From: Caldimonas tepidiphila
GTDB lineage: Bacteria > Pseudomonadota > Gammaproteobacteria > Burkholderiales > Burkholderiaceae_C
DNA: 64,000 nucleotides
Direction: 5' to 3'
Assembly: GCF_003569765.1 (NCBI RefSeq)
Contig: NZ_QXMG01000005.1
Coordinates: 1 to 64,000 of the forward strand
Shown: piece by piece, positions 54,439 through 63,057 of the stretch
How positions within the stretch are numbered: position 1 is the first letter of the stretch
Layout of the letters: each line of letters begins with the position of its first letter
Made by a program: the position numbers and the translations under genes
The notes under the pieces: model-generated
The model's database searches: none
Told to the model about the DNA's origin: nothing
The model's input: the letters and a program-made list of their open reading frames with translations, nothing else

Positions 54439-54738
54439 GCCGCCGCCGCGCTGCATGAAGAGGTCGAAGTAGCGCATGAAGGCAGTGCGCTGCGGCTCGT
54501 CCACGCCGTCGAACTCGAAGTCCACCACCAGCCGCGGCAGCGTGATCAGCGCGATGCGCCGCGGCGGCGACACCTGCCAGCGCAGGTGCAGCGTGCCCCC
54601 GCCGATGCGCACGCAGGCCTGCGCGCCGTCGAGCCGCATCGCGTGCGTGCCCACCGCGCCCGGCAGCCAGCCGAGGAACTCGGCCTCGGTGCAGGCCATG
54701 TCGCGCTGGAAGGAGGAGGGATAGGAGAGGGCATGCAT
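54436..54738 (-). CDS. Conserved 100-residue protein of unknown function
   Basis: This 100-residue protein has no domain I recognise. It has an N-terminal segment with FQRDMACTEAEFLGWLPGAVG, beta strands (CVRIGGGTLHLRWQV, IALITLPRLVVDFEF) and a helical end (RTAFMRYFDLFMQRGGG). The Gly-Gly-Gly end superficially resembles a ubiquitin-like tail but the fold is unknown. It is last on the minus strand after the AOR operon, 136 bp beyond the MoaD-like gene, so it may be co-transcribed with it. ATG 54738 follows a weak ribosome binding site. Confidence 0.65.
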   Translation of the reverse strand: MHALSYPSSFQRDMACTEAEFLGWLPGAVGTHAMRLDGAQACVRIGGGTLHLRWQVSPPRRIALITLPRLVVDFEFDGVDEPQRTAFMRYFDLFMQRGGG

Positions 54739-54874
54739 CGGGACGGGACCTCGGGAGCGGTGAAGCACGGGAGCGGGCCGGATCGTGCCCGGCCCGCGCC
54801 GACCCTGCATCACGCAGGGCCTTCGCCCCGCACGCCGGCTCACGGGGCGAGCCGGCGGGCGCGACGGCCGGCGC

Positions 54875-55129
54875 TCAGCCGCCCGCGATCGGCGGCCAGA
54901 TCGCGAGCACGTCGCCGTCGAGCAGCGCGCGCGAGCCGCGCTCCTCGGGGGGCACGTAGCTGCCGTTGACCAGCACCAGGTGCACCAGCTTCATCGGCAG
55001 GTTGAAGGGCGCGATGACGTCGGCGATCGTCGCGCCCTCGGGCAGCTCGAGCGGCATCTGGTTGCTCCTGCGCACCTCCGGCGGCAGGTAGTCGGTGAGC
55101 GTCGCGTAGAGCTTGAACGTGATCTTCAT
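54875..55129 (-). CDS. aorD: MoaD/ThiS-family sulfur carrier protein of the AOR operon
   Basis: This 84-residue beta-grasp protein (strands KITFKLYATLTDYLP, ending LLDGDVLAIWPPIAGG) has the C-terminal Gly-Gly needed for thiocarboxylate formation. In Aromatoleum, aorD encodes a MoaD-like protein thought to help make the tungsten cofactor. The gene lies 24 bp downstream of the FAD subunit gene. Symbol taken from that operon order; function is inferred from family and position. Confidence 0.82.
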   Translation of the reverse strand: MKITFKLYATLTDYLPPEVRRSNQMPLELPEGATIADVIAPFNLPMKLVHLVLVNGSYVPPEERGSRALLDGDVLAIWPPIAGG

Positions 55130-55153
55130 GCAGAGATCATCTCAAAGCTGCGC

Positions 55154-56515
55154 TCAACGTGCCGGATGCCAGCGTTCCTGCGCCTGCGCGCAGGCGAGGT
55201 AGGCCTCCATCAGGCGCGTCGGGTCCGCGGCGAGGCGCTCCTTCCATTCGCCCAGCCGCACGCGCCCCTCGACCAGGCCGCGCATCACGCCGACATGCTC
55301 GGTCCAGCCGACGCTGTTGCAGCCCGCGAGCCGGTCGCCGTCGAACTGCAGGCTCAGCAGCCGGAAGCCCTCGCGGTCGGCCAGCTCGACATGCTCGCCT
55401 CCGTCCACGCCCTGCCAGTCGCCGAAGCTCGCCGAGATCAGGCCCAGCGTGTCGAGCACGTTGATCTGCGTCACGCCCTTGAGCTCGGCGCGGCGCCCGG
55501 CCATGTTCATCGCGGCGACGTAGGCCTGGTCGGCGGCGTTGGGTTGGATCGCGCTGACGATGGTGCGGCCGCTGACCTTGTCGAAGGCCTCGGCGCAGTC
55601 GCCGGCGGCATAGATGCCGGGCACCGTGGTCTGCATGTGCTCGTCGGTCAGCACGCCCTGCAGGCAGCGGATGCCGGAGTCCTCGAGGAAGGCGATGTTG
55701 GGCTTCACGCCGGTGGCGCTGATGACGAGGTCGGCCTCGAGCGTCTCGCCGTTGGACAGGCGCACGCGCAGCGCCGGGCCCGCAGGCGCGTCTGCGGCCA
55801 CGGCCTTGGGCGCGCCGCCGCCGAAGAAGCCGGCGATCACATCGAAGAGGCCTGCGGACGGCGCCGGCGGCGGCGGGGCCTCCTCGATCGCCTCGACGCG
55901 GGTGCCGGTGTAGACCTGCACGCCCTTCTTCTCCACCCATTCCTTGATCATGCCGCCGGCGGTCGGCCCCATCATGCGCGGCACCATCCGGTCGCCCATC
56001 TCGACCACCGTCAGGTGCACGCCGCGCAACGCGAGCGCTTCCATGATGATGCAGCCGATGAAGCCGGCGCCCATCTGCAGCACGCGCGCGCCCGGCTGCG
56101 CCAGGCGGGCGATGTGGCGCGCGTCGTCGAGCGTCCAGCAGGTGTGCACGCCGGGCAGGTGGATGCCGGGCACCGGCGGGCTCGCCGGCTTGGAGCCGGT
56201 GGCGATCAGCAGCGTGTCGAAGCCGAGCCGGGTGTCGTCGTCGAGCATCAGCTCGCGGTTGGCGACGTCCACCTTCAGCGCGCGCTGGCGGCGCAGCTCG
56301 ATGCGCAGCCGGTTGAAATGGTGCGGGTCGTGGCGCAGGTAGGTGCCCTCCTCGCCGACCTTGCCGATGAGCAGGTAGGGGATGGCCATGCGCGAGTACG
56401 GCGGCTCGGGCTCGTCGCCGATGATGATGATCTCGTCGTGAGGCGCCTGCTTGCGCAGGGTCTCGGCCGCGATGACGCCGGCCGGGCCGGCGCCGAGGAT
56501 GACGTGTCTGGTCAT
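55154..56515 (-). CDS. aorC: FAD/NAD(P)-binding subunit of the aldehyde oxidoreductase complex
   Basis: This 453-residue pyridine nucleotide-disulfide oxidoreductase-like flavoprotein has GAGPAG (8-13) for FAD, GAGFIG (149-154) for NAD(H), and a second FAD motif AAGDCAEAF (about 303). An Ala/Pro-rich insertion (211-248), with the hydrophobic segment GLFDVIAGFFGGG, interrupts the NAD domain. It should take electrons from the tungsten module through the polyferredoxin and reduce NAD+. AAGGA lies 9 bases before the ATG. A terminator lies between it and the tungsten subunit gene. Confidence 0.87.
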   Translation of the reverse strand: MTRHVILGAGPAGVIAAETLRKQAPHDEIIIIGDEPEPPYSRMAIPYLLIGKVGEEGTYLRHDPHHFNRLRIELRRQRALKVDVANRELMLDDDTRLGFDTLLIATGSKPASPPVPGIHLPGVHTCWTLDDARHIARLAQPGARVLQMGAGFIGCIIMEALALRGVHLTVVEMGDRMVPRMMGPTAGGMIKEWVEKKGVQVYTGTRVEAIEEAPPPPAPSAGLFDVIAGFFGGGAPKAVAADAPAGPALRVRLSNGETLEADLVISATGVKPNIAFLEDSGIRCLQGVLTDEHMQTTVPGIYAAGDCAEAFDKVSGRTIVSAIQPNAADQAYVAAMNMAGRRAELKGVTQINVLDTLGLISASFGDWQGVDGGEHVELADREGFRLLSLQFDGDRLAGCNSVGWTEHVGVMRGLVEGRVRLGEWKERLAADPTRLMEAYLACAQAQERWHPAR

Positions 56516-56534
56516 GTTCGCATTCCTTGCAACG

Positions 56535-56559
56535 AAAAAGGCGGTCCGTGAACCGCCTT
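56535..56559 (-). terminator. Rho-independent terminator inside the AOR operon
   Basis: On the minus strand AAGGCGGT and ACCGCCTT form an 8-bp perfect stem around a 6-base loop, followed by TTTTT. It lies about 53 bases after the tungsten subunit stop and just before the FAD subunit ribosome binding site. Confidence 0.8.
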
Positions 56560-56612
56560 CGTGGGGATCGGAGGAAGGGGCCGGGCCCTCTCGGCGTCCC
56601 GGCCCCGCGGCC

Positions 56613-58460
56613 TCACAGGCCCAGGCGCTCGCGCGTCTCGGGCTTGAGGCGGCCCTCGGCGTCCCAGCCGCGGATCTCGTAGTACTTCGGCAGCATCTCG
56701 GGCAGCTTGTTGACCAGGCCCTTGGCGGGGCCGGTCTTGGCCGGCTCGGTCAGCAGCCGCGGCGGCAGCGTGTCGTCGGCGGCGGTGAAGCCGGCGCGGT
56801 TGTTGAAGTCCCGCTCCATGTTCCAGACGCGCTCGCCGATCTCGTTGAGCTTCTCGAGCGTGAACTCCTCGCCGCAGGCAGCGGCGACCTGCGGCTGCAC
56901 GTCCGACAGGCCCCAGGCGAAGCTCGTGAAGATGCAGATGCCGGCGGAGTCGAAGGCCGCGGTCGCATCCTGGAAGGCCATCACGAGTTCCGGCTTGCCC
57001 TCGGCGGTGAGCGGGTCGGTCTTGACCGGGATGCCGAGCACTTCCGAGGCCACGGTGTAGCTGCGCAGGTGGCAGGCGCCGCGGTTGGAGGTCGCGTAGG
57101 TCAGGCCCATGCCCTGGATGCCGCGGCTGTCGTAGGCCGGGAACTCCTGGCCCTTGACGCTCATCGACAGCTCGGGGTGGCCGTACTTCTCGCACAGGCG
57201 CTTGGAGCCCTGGCCGATCTCCTTGCCGAAGCCCTCGCCCGCGGCCGTCATCTCGGTGAGCCTGACCAGCGCCTCGGCCGAGCCGAAGGGCGCCTCGATG
57301 CCGATCTGCTCCTTGGTCAGCGCGCCGATCTCGTAGAGCTCCATCACCGCGCCGATGGTCGCGCCGAAGGAGATCGGGTCCATCCCCTGCTCGTTGCACA
57401 GCGTGTTGCAGTACTGCAGCGCCTCCAGGTCGTTGACGCCGTTGGCGTTGCCGAGCGCCCAGGCCGCCTCGTACTCGAGGCCGCCGGTGGCGCCCCAGTA
57501 CTTCGGCTTGTTCTCGACCGAGAAGTGGGTCTGGTCGATCTTGCTGATGCGCCCGCAGGCGATCGTGCAGCCGAAGCAGGCCTGGTTGGTGACGAGCTGG
57601 GGCTTGCCGTCGCTCTTGCGCGGCGTGGCCATGGCTTCCGCCGAGACGTCCTTGGCGCCCTCGAACTGCACGTCGCGGTGGTTGCGCGTCGGCGAGGCGC
57701 CCATCTCGTTGATGACGTTCATCAGCACCTGGGTGCCGTAGGTCGGCAGGCCCTGGCCGGTGACGGCGTTGTCAGCGAGGATCTTCTTCTTCTCGAAGGT
57801 GACGCGCATGAACTCCTTGGGGTTGGCGATGTTGCCCACGCCCTTGGTGCCGCGCACGGCGATCGCCTTGAGGTTCTTGCTGCCCATCACGGCACCGACG
57901 CCCGAGCGGCCCGCGGCACGGTGCAGGTCGTTGACGACCGCGGAGAACAGCACCTGGTTCTCGCCCGCGAGGCCGATGCACGACACGCGCACCAGCGGGT
58001 CCTGGTGCTGCTTCTTGATCGTTTCCTCGGTTTCCCAGACCGACTTGCCCCACAGGTGCGAGGCGTCGCGCAGCTCGACCTTGTCGTCCTCGATCGAGAG
58101 GTAGACCGGGCGGTCGCTGCGGCCCTCGAAGATCACCATGTCCCAGCCGGCGAACTTCAGCTCCGAGCCCCAGTAGCCGCCGGAGTTGGAGCAGGCGATG
58201 GCGCCGGTGAGCGGGCCCTTGGTGACGACGGTGTAGCGCCCGCCGGTCGAGGCCATCGTGCCGGTCAGCGGGCCGGTGGCCCAGATCAGCTTGTTGTCGG
58301 GCGACAGCGGATCGACCTTCGGGTCGATCTCGCTCGTGAGGTACTTGGTCGCGAGGCCGCGCGAGCCGAGGTAGGCGCGCGCCCATTCCATGTTGAGGGG
58401 TTCGTTCTTGATCTCGCCGGTGGCGAGGTTCACGCGCAGGATCTTTCCAGCCCAGGACAT
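56613..58460 (-). CDS. aorB: Tungsten-containing aldehyde:ferredoxin oxidoreductase, catalytic subunit
   Basis: This 615-residue subunit of the AOR family oxidises aldehydes to acids. The [4Fe-4S] ligands are Cys295, Cys298, Cys302 and Cys509 (in DSAGICIF). The N-terminal SWAGKILRVNLATGEI and the pterin motifs around GSRGLATK, GGLEYE and MGLTYATSNRGACH are intact, with Glu and His near 329 and 464 in the catalytic pocket. It closely follows A. aromaticum AorB in order and size. The stop precedes an internal terminator. Confidence 0.93.
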   Translation of the reverse strand: MSWAGKILRVNLATGEIKNEPLNMEWARAYLGSRGLATKYLTSEIDPKVDPLSPDNKLIWATGPLTGTMASTGGRYTVVTKGPLTGAIACSNSGGYWGSELKFAGWDMVIFEGRSDRPVYLSIEDDKVELRDASHLWGKSVWETEETIKKQHQDPLVRVSCIGLAGENQVLFSAVVNDLHRAAGRSGVGAVMGSKNLKAIAVRGTKGVGNIANPKEFMRVTFEKKKILADNAVTGQGLPTYGTQVLMNVINEMGASPTRNHRDVQFEGAKDVSAEAMATPRKSDGKPQLVTNQACFGCTIACGRISKIDQTHFSVENKPKYWGATGGLEYEAAWALGNANGVNDLEALQYCNTLCNEQGMDPISFGATIGAVMELYEIGALTKEQIGIEAPFGSAEALVRLTEMTAAGEGFGKEIGQGSKRLCEKYGHPELSMSVKGQEFPAYDSRGIQGMGLTYATSNRGACHLRSYTVASEVLGIPVKTDPLTAEGKPELVMAFQDATAAFDSAGICIFTSFAWGLSDVQPQVAAACGEEFTLEKLNEIGERVWNMERDFNNRAGFTAADDTLPPRLLTEPAKTGPAKGLVNKLPEMLPKYYEIRGWDAEGRLKPETRERLGL

Positions 58461-58501
58461 TGCTCTTCTCCTCAGGGATTCGGTCTAGGTGGCGGCGCGC
58501 T

Positions 58502-58978
58502 TCAGGCCGCGGCGGGCTGGTTGCCCAGCTTGTCGGCCCACTGCTTCATGCGGTCCAGGCCGGTCCAGTTGGCGTCGATGTAGGTGATGGCACCCGTCGG
58601 GCAGGCGGTGGCGCAGGCAGGATCCCCGCCGCACAGGTCGCACTTCTGCACCTTGCCGGTCTCCTGCACGTAGTTGATCGTGCCGAAGGGGCAGGAGATC
58701 GTGCAGACCTTGCAGCCCACGCAGGTGGTCTCGTTGACGACCTTGGCGCCAGTGAGCGCGTTGACCGTGATGGCCTCGACCGGGCAGGCGTGCAGGCACC
58801 AGGCCTCGTCGCACTGCGTGCAGGTGTAGGGCACCTTGCGGCCGGTGTGGTGGAAGTCGAAGACCTTGATGCGCGACTTGCTCGGCGCGTAGACCTCGTA
58901 GTTCTCGTAGCTGCAGGCCATCTCGCACTGCAGGCAGCCGGTGCACTTGTCCGGGTTGATGTGCAGAACCTTTTGCAT
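58502..58978 (-). CDS. aorA: Four-cluster polyferredoxin subunit of the AOR complex
   Basis: This 158-residue protein has sixteen cysteines forming four [4Fe-4S] sites: C-x2-C-x2-C-x3-C near 12-22, CTQC...CLHACP near 53-65, CVGCKVCTISCP near 86-97 and CDLC...CATACP near 113-125. The arrangement fits AorA, which passes electrons from the tungsten site to the FAD subunit. GAAGGA lies 9 bases before the ATG. It is the first gene of the AOR operon. Confidence 0.92.
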   Translation of the reverse strand: MQKVLHINPDKCTGCLQCEMACSYENYEVYAPSKSRIKVFDFHHTGRKVPYTCTQCDEAWCLHACPVEAITVNALTGAKVVNETTCVGCKVCTISCPFGTINYVQETGKVQKCDLCGGDPACATACPTGAITYIDANWTGLDRMKQWADKLGNQPAAA

Positions 58979-59250
58979 TTGTCTGTGTTCCTTCTCGATC
59001 AGATCGGGCGGTGCGCTGCGCTCGCAGCGTCTCGGGAGGACGGTGGGGACCGGCGCCTACGCGGCTGGAGACCGGTCGCACGGCCATCGCGCGCGGACTC
59101 CGACGAGGTATGCAGGGGCGTTCATATCTTCGAAAAAGCGCCCTGCCGCCGATACCTAGGCGAAACCCTGAAGAAACTCCCCCCGCTGCTCCATCACCGC
59201 TCCAGACTGGAGCACGGCTGGAGCAGACGGGGGACAGCAGGGGCACAGCC
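58979..59250 (-). other. AOR operon upstream region
   Basis: This 272-bp region separates the AOR operon from the binding-protein gene on the same strand. It holds an AT-rich spot (about 59115-59165), where an ordinary promoter could lie, and a nested inverted-repeat set near its far end. I found no sigma-54 element here and no gene. Confidence 0.4.
59186..59226. repeat. Nested inverted repeats with four CTCCA/TGGAG half-sites
   Basis: CTGCTCCA (59186-59193) and TGGAGCAG (59219-59226) form an outer pair; GCTCCA-GAC-TGGAGC (59199-59213) forms an inner perfect palindrome. No T-run follows. The layout looks like tandem operator half-sites rather than a terminator. Confidence 0.5.
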
Positions 59251-60102
59251 TCAGGGGCGCCGCCAGCTCACGTTGCCCGCGGCGAAGATCTCGCCCAGTT
59301 TTCCGGACTGCTGCAGGCCGTTGACGGCCTCCTGCAGCGCCTTGGCGAGGTCGTCGGCCTCGCGCTTGACGGCCAGGCCGACGGGCCAGCCGTCGCGCGC
59401 GCGCGGCAGCGGCAACGGCTCGATCGCGTAGCGCTCGTCGCGGCCGATCTGCGACTCGAGCTCCGACGCCAGCCCGGCGGCCGCGCCGACCTCGCCGCGC
59501 AGCAGCGCGCGCGCCGCCTCGGTGCCGTCGGCCATGCGCGTGACGAGCTGCTCGCGCCAGGCGCCGCCGTCGGCGCCGATCAGCAGCCAGCCGGCCAGCG
59601 ACAGGCCCGGAACCGCGATCTTCTGCCCCTTGAGCGAGGCCATCGACTCGAGTTGCGGCACCTGCCGCAGGTCGCGCGCGATCGCCAGGCGCTCGCGGTA
59701 GTACGGCGCGAAGATCGAGACCTTCGGATTGTTCTGGATCAAGGGGCGATCCACCGGCACGTGCAGCAGCACGTCGGCGGGTCCCCAGCCAAGGTAGTGG
59801 CCGCGCCAGACCATGTTGCGCAGGTCGTCGTCCATGTTCTCGCCGGCGTTGAAGGGCAGCAGCGAGGCGCCCACGCCGATCGAGGCGGCGAGCGCGCGGG
59901 CGAACTCCACGTCGATGCCCTTGCCGGCGACGTGAAAGGGCGGCATGTCGTTGTAGACGCCGACGAGGAGGCTGCCGCGCTGGCGCACGCGCTCCAGCGC
60001 GGAGAGCTCTTTGGCGGCGGCATGCGGGGCGGCGAGCGCGCCGAGCGCCAGGGCACCGAGGCCCTGCAGCACGCGGCGGCGGTTCAGCGGTCGATCGCTC
60101 AT
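59251..60102 (-). CDS. PQQ-dehydrogenase-associated substrate-binding-like protein
   Basis: This 283-residue protein has a Tat-type signal (LNRRRVLQGLGALALGALAA) and a family 3 solute-binding fold (about 35-280; begins LERVRQRGSLLVGVYNDMPPFH). It matches the quinoprotein-dehydrogenase-associated binding-protein group that occurs with PQQ alcohol dehydrogenases, where it may help dehydrogenase maturation or electron transfer rather than transport. It follows pedF on the same strand with a 19-bp gap. Confidence 0.82.
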   Translation of the reverse strand: MSDRPLNRRRVLQGLGALALGALAAPHAAAKELSALERVRQRGSLLVGVYNDMPPFHVAGKGIDVEFARALAASIGVGASLLPFNAGENMDDDLRNMVWRGHYLGWGPADVLLHVPVDRPLIQNNPKVSIFAPYYRERLAIARDLRQVPQLESMASLKGQKIAVPGLSLAGWLLIGADGGAWREQLVTRMADGTEAARALLRGEVGAAAGLASELESQIGRDERYAIEPLPLPRARDGWPVGLAVKREADDLAKALQEAVNGLQQSGKLGEIFAAGNVSWRRP

Positions 60103-60121
60103 GGCTGACTCCGCGCCGGGC

Positions 60122-60628
60122 TCACAGCGGCTTCTCGCGCCGCGTCTCCAGGTAGGACTTGATGGCCCATACCGCCTCCTGGTTGAGCATGCCCTCGAAG
60201 GGCGGCATGTAGACCGCGCCGTTGCGGGTGCGGCCCTTGCGGACGGTGCTGGCGAAGAAGTCGTCGACCTCCTTCACGCAGGCGGCCTTCCTGCGCGCGT
60301 CCTTCAGGCTCGCGCACTCGTTGTCGAGCTTGCGCAGGTCGGGGGCGATGCCGCCGGAGACGGCGTCGATGCCGTGGCAGCGCGCGCAGTTCTGCGTGTA
60401 GGCCGAGTTGCCGACGCGCACCGCCTTCTCGTTGTTGCGGAAGGGGTTCTCGGACTTCCAGTCCGCGCCGAGCGGCGGCAACTCGCGCGTGTCCACGGCC
60501 TGCGGCGTGACGTCGCCATGGGCGAGCGCGGCACCGGCGGCCAGCGCGAACGCGAGCGCGGCGGCGCGCGGCGCGAGCTTCAGGGTCGAGGACAGGGCGT
60601 GGATCGGGCGGCGGGCCAGGGTCTTCAT
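60122..60628 (-). CDS. pedF: Cytochrome c-550 PedF
   Basis: This 168-residue protein has a signal peptide (about 1-35, ending in ALA-HGD) and one c-type haem motif CARCH (about 78-82) in the PedF context VGNSAYTQNCARCHGIDAVSGG. Two further cysteines (102, 112) should give a disulfide, and the distal methionine is in AVYMPPFEGML. It accepts electrons from PQQ ethanol dehydrogenase in the periplasm. AAGGAG about 9 bases before the ATG fixes the start. It is preceded by a sigma-54 promoter. Confidence 0.88.
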   Translation of the reverse strand: MKTLARRPIHALSSTLKLAPRAAALAFALAAGAALAHGDVTPQAVDTRELPPLGADWKSENPFRNNEKAVRVGNSAYTQNCARCHGIDAVSGGIAPDLRKLDNECASLKDARRKAACVKEVDDFFASTVRKGRTRNGAVYMPPFEGMLNQEAVWAIKSYLETRREKPL

Positions 60629-60676
60629 CGCTGTTGTCTCCTTCATGTGTTCAGCGGACAGGGTGGTGCCACAGAC

Positions 60677-60692
60677 CGCAAGGCCTGTGCCA
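60677..60692 (-). promoter_or_regulatory. Sigma-54 (-24/-12) promoter for pedF
   Basis: The minus strand reads TGGCACAGGCCTTGCG, matching the consensus TGGCAC-R-NNNN-TTGC at every defined position; only the W after TTGC is G. Transcription would start near 60665, leaving a leader of about 37 bases to pedF. A sigma-54 activator gene is divergent 217 bp away. Confidence 0.85.
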
Positions 60693-60695
60693 ATG

Positions 60696-60711
60696 TGTCG
60701 CCAGACCGACA
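60696..60711. promoter_or_regulatory. Inverted repeat TGTCG-N6-CGACA beside the sigma-54 promoter
   Basis: A perfect 5-bp inverted repeat lies 3 bases upstream of the -24 element. It could be an activator site, although bEBP sites are usually 80-150 bases away, or a repressor site. Confidence 0.4.
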
Positions 60712-60908
60712 TTGGCCCACTTCCTAGGTGCTGCACCGATGGACATATGCAGCGTTTTTCCTATCATCGCGGTGCCTCGCAGCCCCAGGTTGCGCAAATC
60801 CTCAGCAGTTCGGGCCGCCGCTGTACCATCCGGTAGCACTGCGTCGCCGTCCGGCACCCCGGTGGGCCGCTCCGGCAGCCCGCGACACAGCAGAGAATGG
60901 AGGACGTG

Positions 60909-63026
60909 ATGCCCACGTCGACGACGACCCCCGCGATGCGCTCCACCTGGACCGCCAGGGAGACCGCAACGCCGCCCGGCGGCGAGCAGGCGCTGCGCGG
61001 CCTGCAGGACCATCTCCAGCTGATCGAGCAGTCCCACCAGCGCTGCGCCGCGCTCGGCCTCAGCCGCATCGAGCGCCCGGACCACGCGCCGCTGCTGCGC
61101 GGCGAGATGCTGACGGTGCGCGACTCGAACCAGCGGCTGTTCACGCACGCGCTGCCGGTGATGGAGCTGCTGGCCGAGCAGATCGTCAGCACGCAGAGCA
61201 TGGTGCTGCTGACCGACGCCAACGGCACCATCCTGCACTCGATCGGCGAGGACAACTTCCTCGAGCGCGCCTCGAAGGTCGCGCTGTCGCCCGGCGTCAA
61301 CTGGGCCGAGCAGTCCAAGGGCACCAACGCGATCGGCACCGCGCTGATCGAGGAGACGCCCACGCTCGTGCATGCCGACGAGCACTTCATGCACGCCAAC
61401 AACTTCCTGACCTGCTCGGCCGCGCCGATCCTCGACCCGAGGGGCAACATCCTCGGCGTGCTGGACGTGAGCGGCGACCGGCACTCCTACCACCAGCACA
61501 CGATGGGGCTGGTGAAGATGTCGGCGCGCATGATCGAGAACCACTGGCTCAGCGACGACTTCCGCAACGAGCTGCGCCTGCACTTCCACAGCCGCGCCGA
61601 GTTCATCGGCACGCTGATGGAGGGCATCCTGGCGGTCAACCGCGAGGGCCGCATCCTCGGCGCCAACCGCAGCGCGCTCGACCAGCTGCAGCTCAGCAGC
61701 GCCGCGCTGCGCATGCAGAGCATCACCTCGCTGTTCGGCACCTCGGTGGCGGCGCTGGTGGACCACTTCCGCACGCCGCTGTCGGTGCCGCTGTCGCTGT
61801 CGCTCGCCAACGGCCGCAAGTTCCACGCGCAGGCACGCTTCAACTGGCCGGTGTGGCATGCGGTGAGTCCCTCCGCGGCACGCGCACCGGCGCCCGAGCC
61901 GGCCGGCACCGTCGCCCGCGCGGCCGCGCTGCCCGCGGAGCAGCGGCAGCGGCCCTCGGGCCTGCGCTACCTGCAGACCGGCGACGCGCAGATGGAGCAG
62001 GTGATCGCCAAGATCGGCCGCGTGCTCAACCGCGACATCCCGATCCTGATCCTCGGCGAGACCGGCACCGGCAAGGAGCTGCTCGCGCGCGCCATCCACC
62101 AGGACTCGCAGCGCAGCGCGCACCCCTTCGTCGCGGTCAACTGCGCGTCGATCCCCGAGTCGCTGATCGAGGCGGAGCTGTTCGGCTACGAGGACGGTGC
62201 CTTCACCGGCGCGCGCAGGAAGGGCGCGGTCGGCAAGATCGTGCAGGCCAACGGCGGCACGCTCTTCCTCGACGAGATCGGCGACATGCCGCCGCCGCTG
62301 CAGGCGCGGCTGCTGCGCGTGCTGCAGGAGCGCCAAGTCACGCCGCTCGGGAGCAGCAAGTCGATCGCGGTCGACGTCGCGATCGTTGGCGCGACGCACC
62401 GCAACCTGCGCGAGATGATCAGCAGCAACGACTTCCGCGAGGACCTCTACTACCGGCTCAACGGCCTGGTCGTGAAGCTGCCGGCGCTGCGCGAGCGCAG
62501 CGACCTGCAGACCATCGTGCACAAGATCCTGCGCGCCGAATGCCCGGAGCAGCCGCCCGCGGTCAGCGCCGAGGTGATGCAGATGTTCCAGCGCTACTCC
62601 TGGCCCGGCAACGTGCGCCAGCTCGCCAACGTGCTGCGCACCGCGGCGGTGATGGCCGGCGGCGAGCCGCTGATCACGCGCGCGCACCTGTCGGACGACT
62701 TCCTGGAGGACGTGCAGCGGCTCGACGCCCTCGCCGCGCCGGCAGTGGCGGCGATGATGCCTTCGGCGCCGGGCGCCGCGTTCACGGGCGCGTTCGCGGG
62801 TCCCGCGGGGCCGTCCTCCCCCTTCGGCGTCGCCCCTCCTGCGCACGCCGCCGCGGCACCCGCCGCCGCGCGCGAGGGCATGACGCTCGAGGAACTCGAG
62901 ATCGAGACCATCCGCCAGGCGGTCGAGGCCGCCGGCGGCAACATCTCCGAGGCCTCCAAGCGCCTGGGCATCAGCCGCAACACGATCTACCGCAAGCTGC
63001 GCTGGAACCGGCCGCCGGCGGCCTGA
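60909..63026 (+). CDS. Sigma-54-dependent transcriptional activator (AcoR-like)
   Basis: This 705-residue bacterial enhancer-binding protein has an N-terminal GAF-containing sensor (about 60-220) and an additional PAS-like part (about 225-310). A complete AAA+ domain follows (GETGTGKE near 374, GAFTGA loop near 424, [11 protein letters not shown]), then a Fis-type helix-turn-helix at the end ([20 protein letters not shown]). The architecture is that of AcoR/AcxR-type regulators of alcohol, acetoin or ketone use. GGAGG 5 bases before ATG 60909 selects this start over 60897. It is divergent from pedF. Confidence 0.92.
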   Translation: MPTSTTTPAMRSTWTARETATPPGGEQALRGLQDHLQLIEQSHQRCAALGLSRIERPDHAPLLRGEMLTVRDSNQRLFTHALPVMELLAEQIVSTQSMVLLTDANGTILHSIGEDNFLERASKVALSPGVNWAEQSKGTNAIGTALIEETPTLVHADEHFMHANNFLTCSAAPILDPRGNILGVLDVSGDRHSYHQHTMGLVKMSARMIENHWLSDDFRNELRLHFHSRAEFIGTLMEGILAVNREGRILGANRSALDQLQLSSAALRMQSITSLFGTSVAALVDHFRTPLSVPLSLSLANGRKFHAQARFNWPVWHAVSPSAARAPAPEPAGTVARAAALPAEQRQRPSGLRYLQTGDAQMEQVIAKIGRVLNRDIPILILGETGTGKELLARAIHQDSQRSAHPFVAVNCASIPESLIEAELFGYEDGAFTGARRKGAVGKIVQANGGTLFLDEIGDMPPPLQARLLRVLQERQVTPLGSSKSIAVDVAIVGATHRNLREMISSNDFREDLYYRLNGLVVKLPALRERSDLQTIVHKILRAECPEQPPAVSAEVMQMFQRYSWPGNVRQLANVLRTAAVMAGGEPLITRAHLSDDFLEDVQRLDALAAPAVAAMMPSAPGAAFTGAFAGPAGPSSPFGVAPPAHAAAAPAAAREGMTLEELEIETIRQAVEAAGGNISEASKRLGISRNTIYRKLRWNRPPAA

Positions 63027-63057
63027 ACCCGGCAGGCCGGGCGCTGCGCCCTGCCGC

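Noticed and set aside
58979-59250. Sigma-54 promoter before the AOR operon
   Set aside because: I looked for TGGCAC-N5-TTGC on the minus strand and found no match; control may be by another promoter.
60651-62846. Open frame of 731 codons on the minus strand
   Set aside because: It is antisense to the sigma-54 activator; its start would lie inside that gene and its composition is shadow-like.
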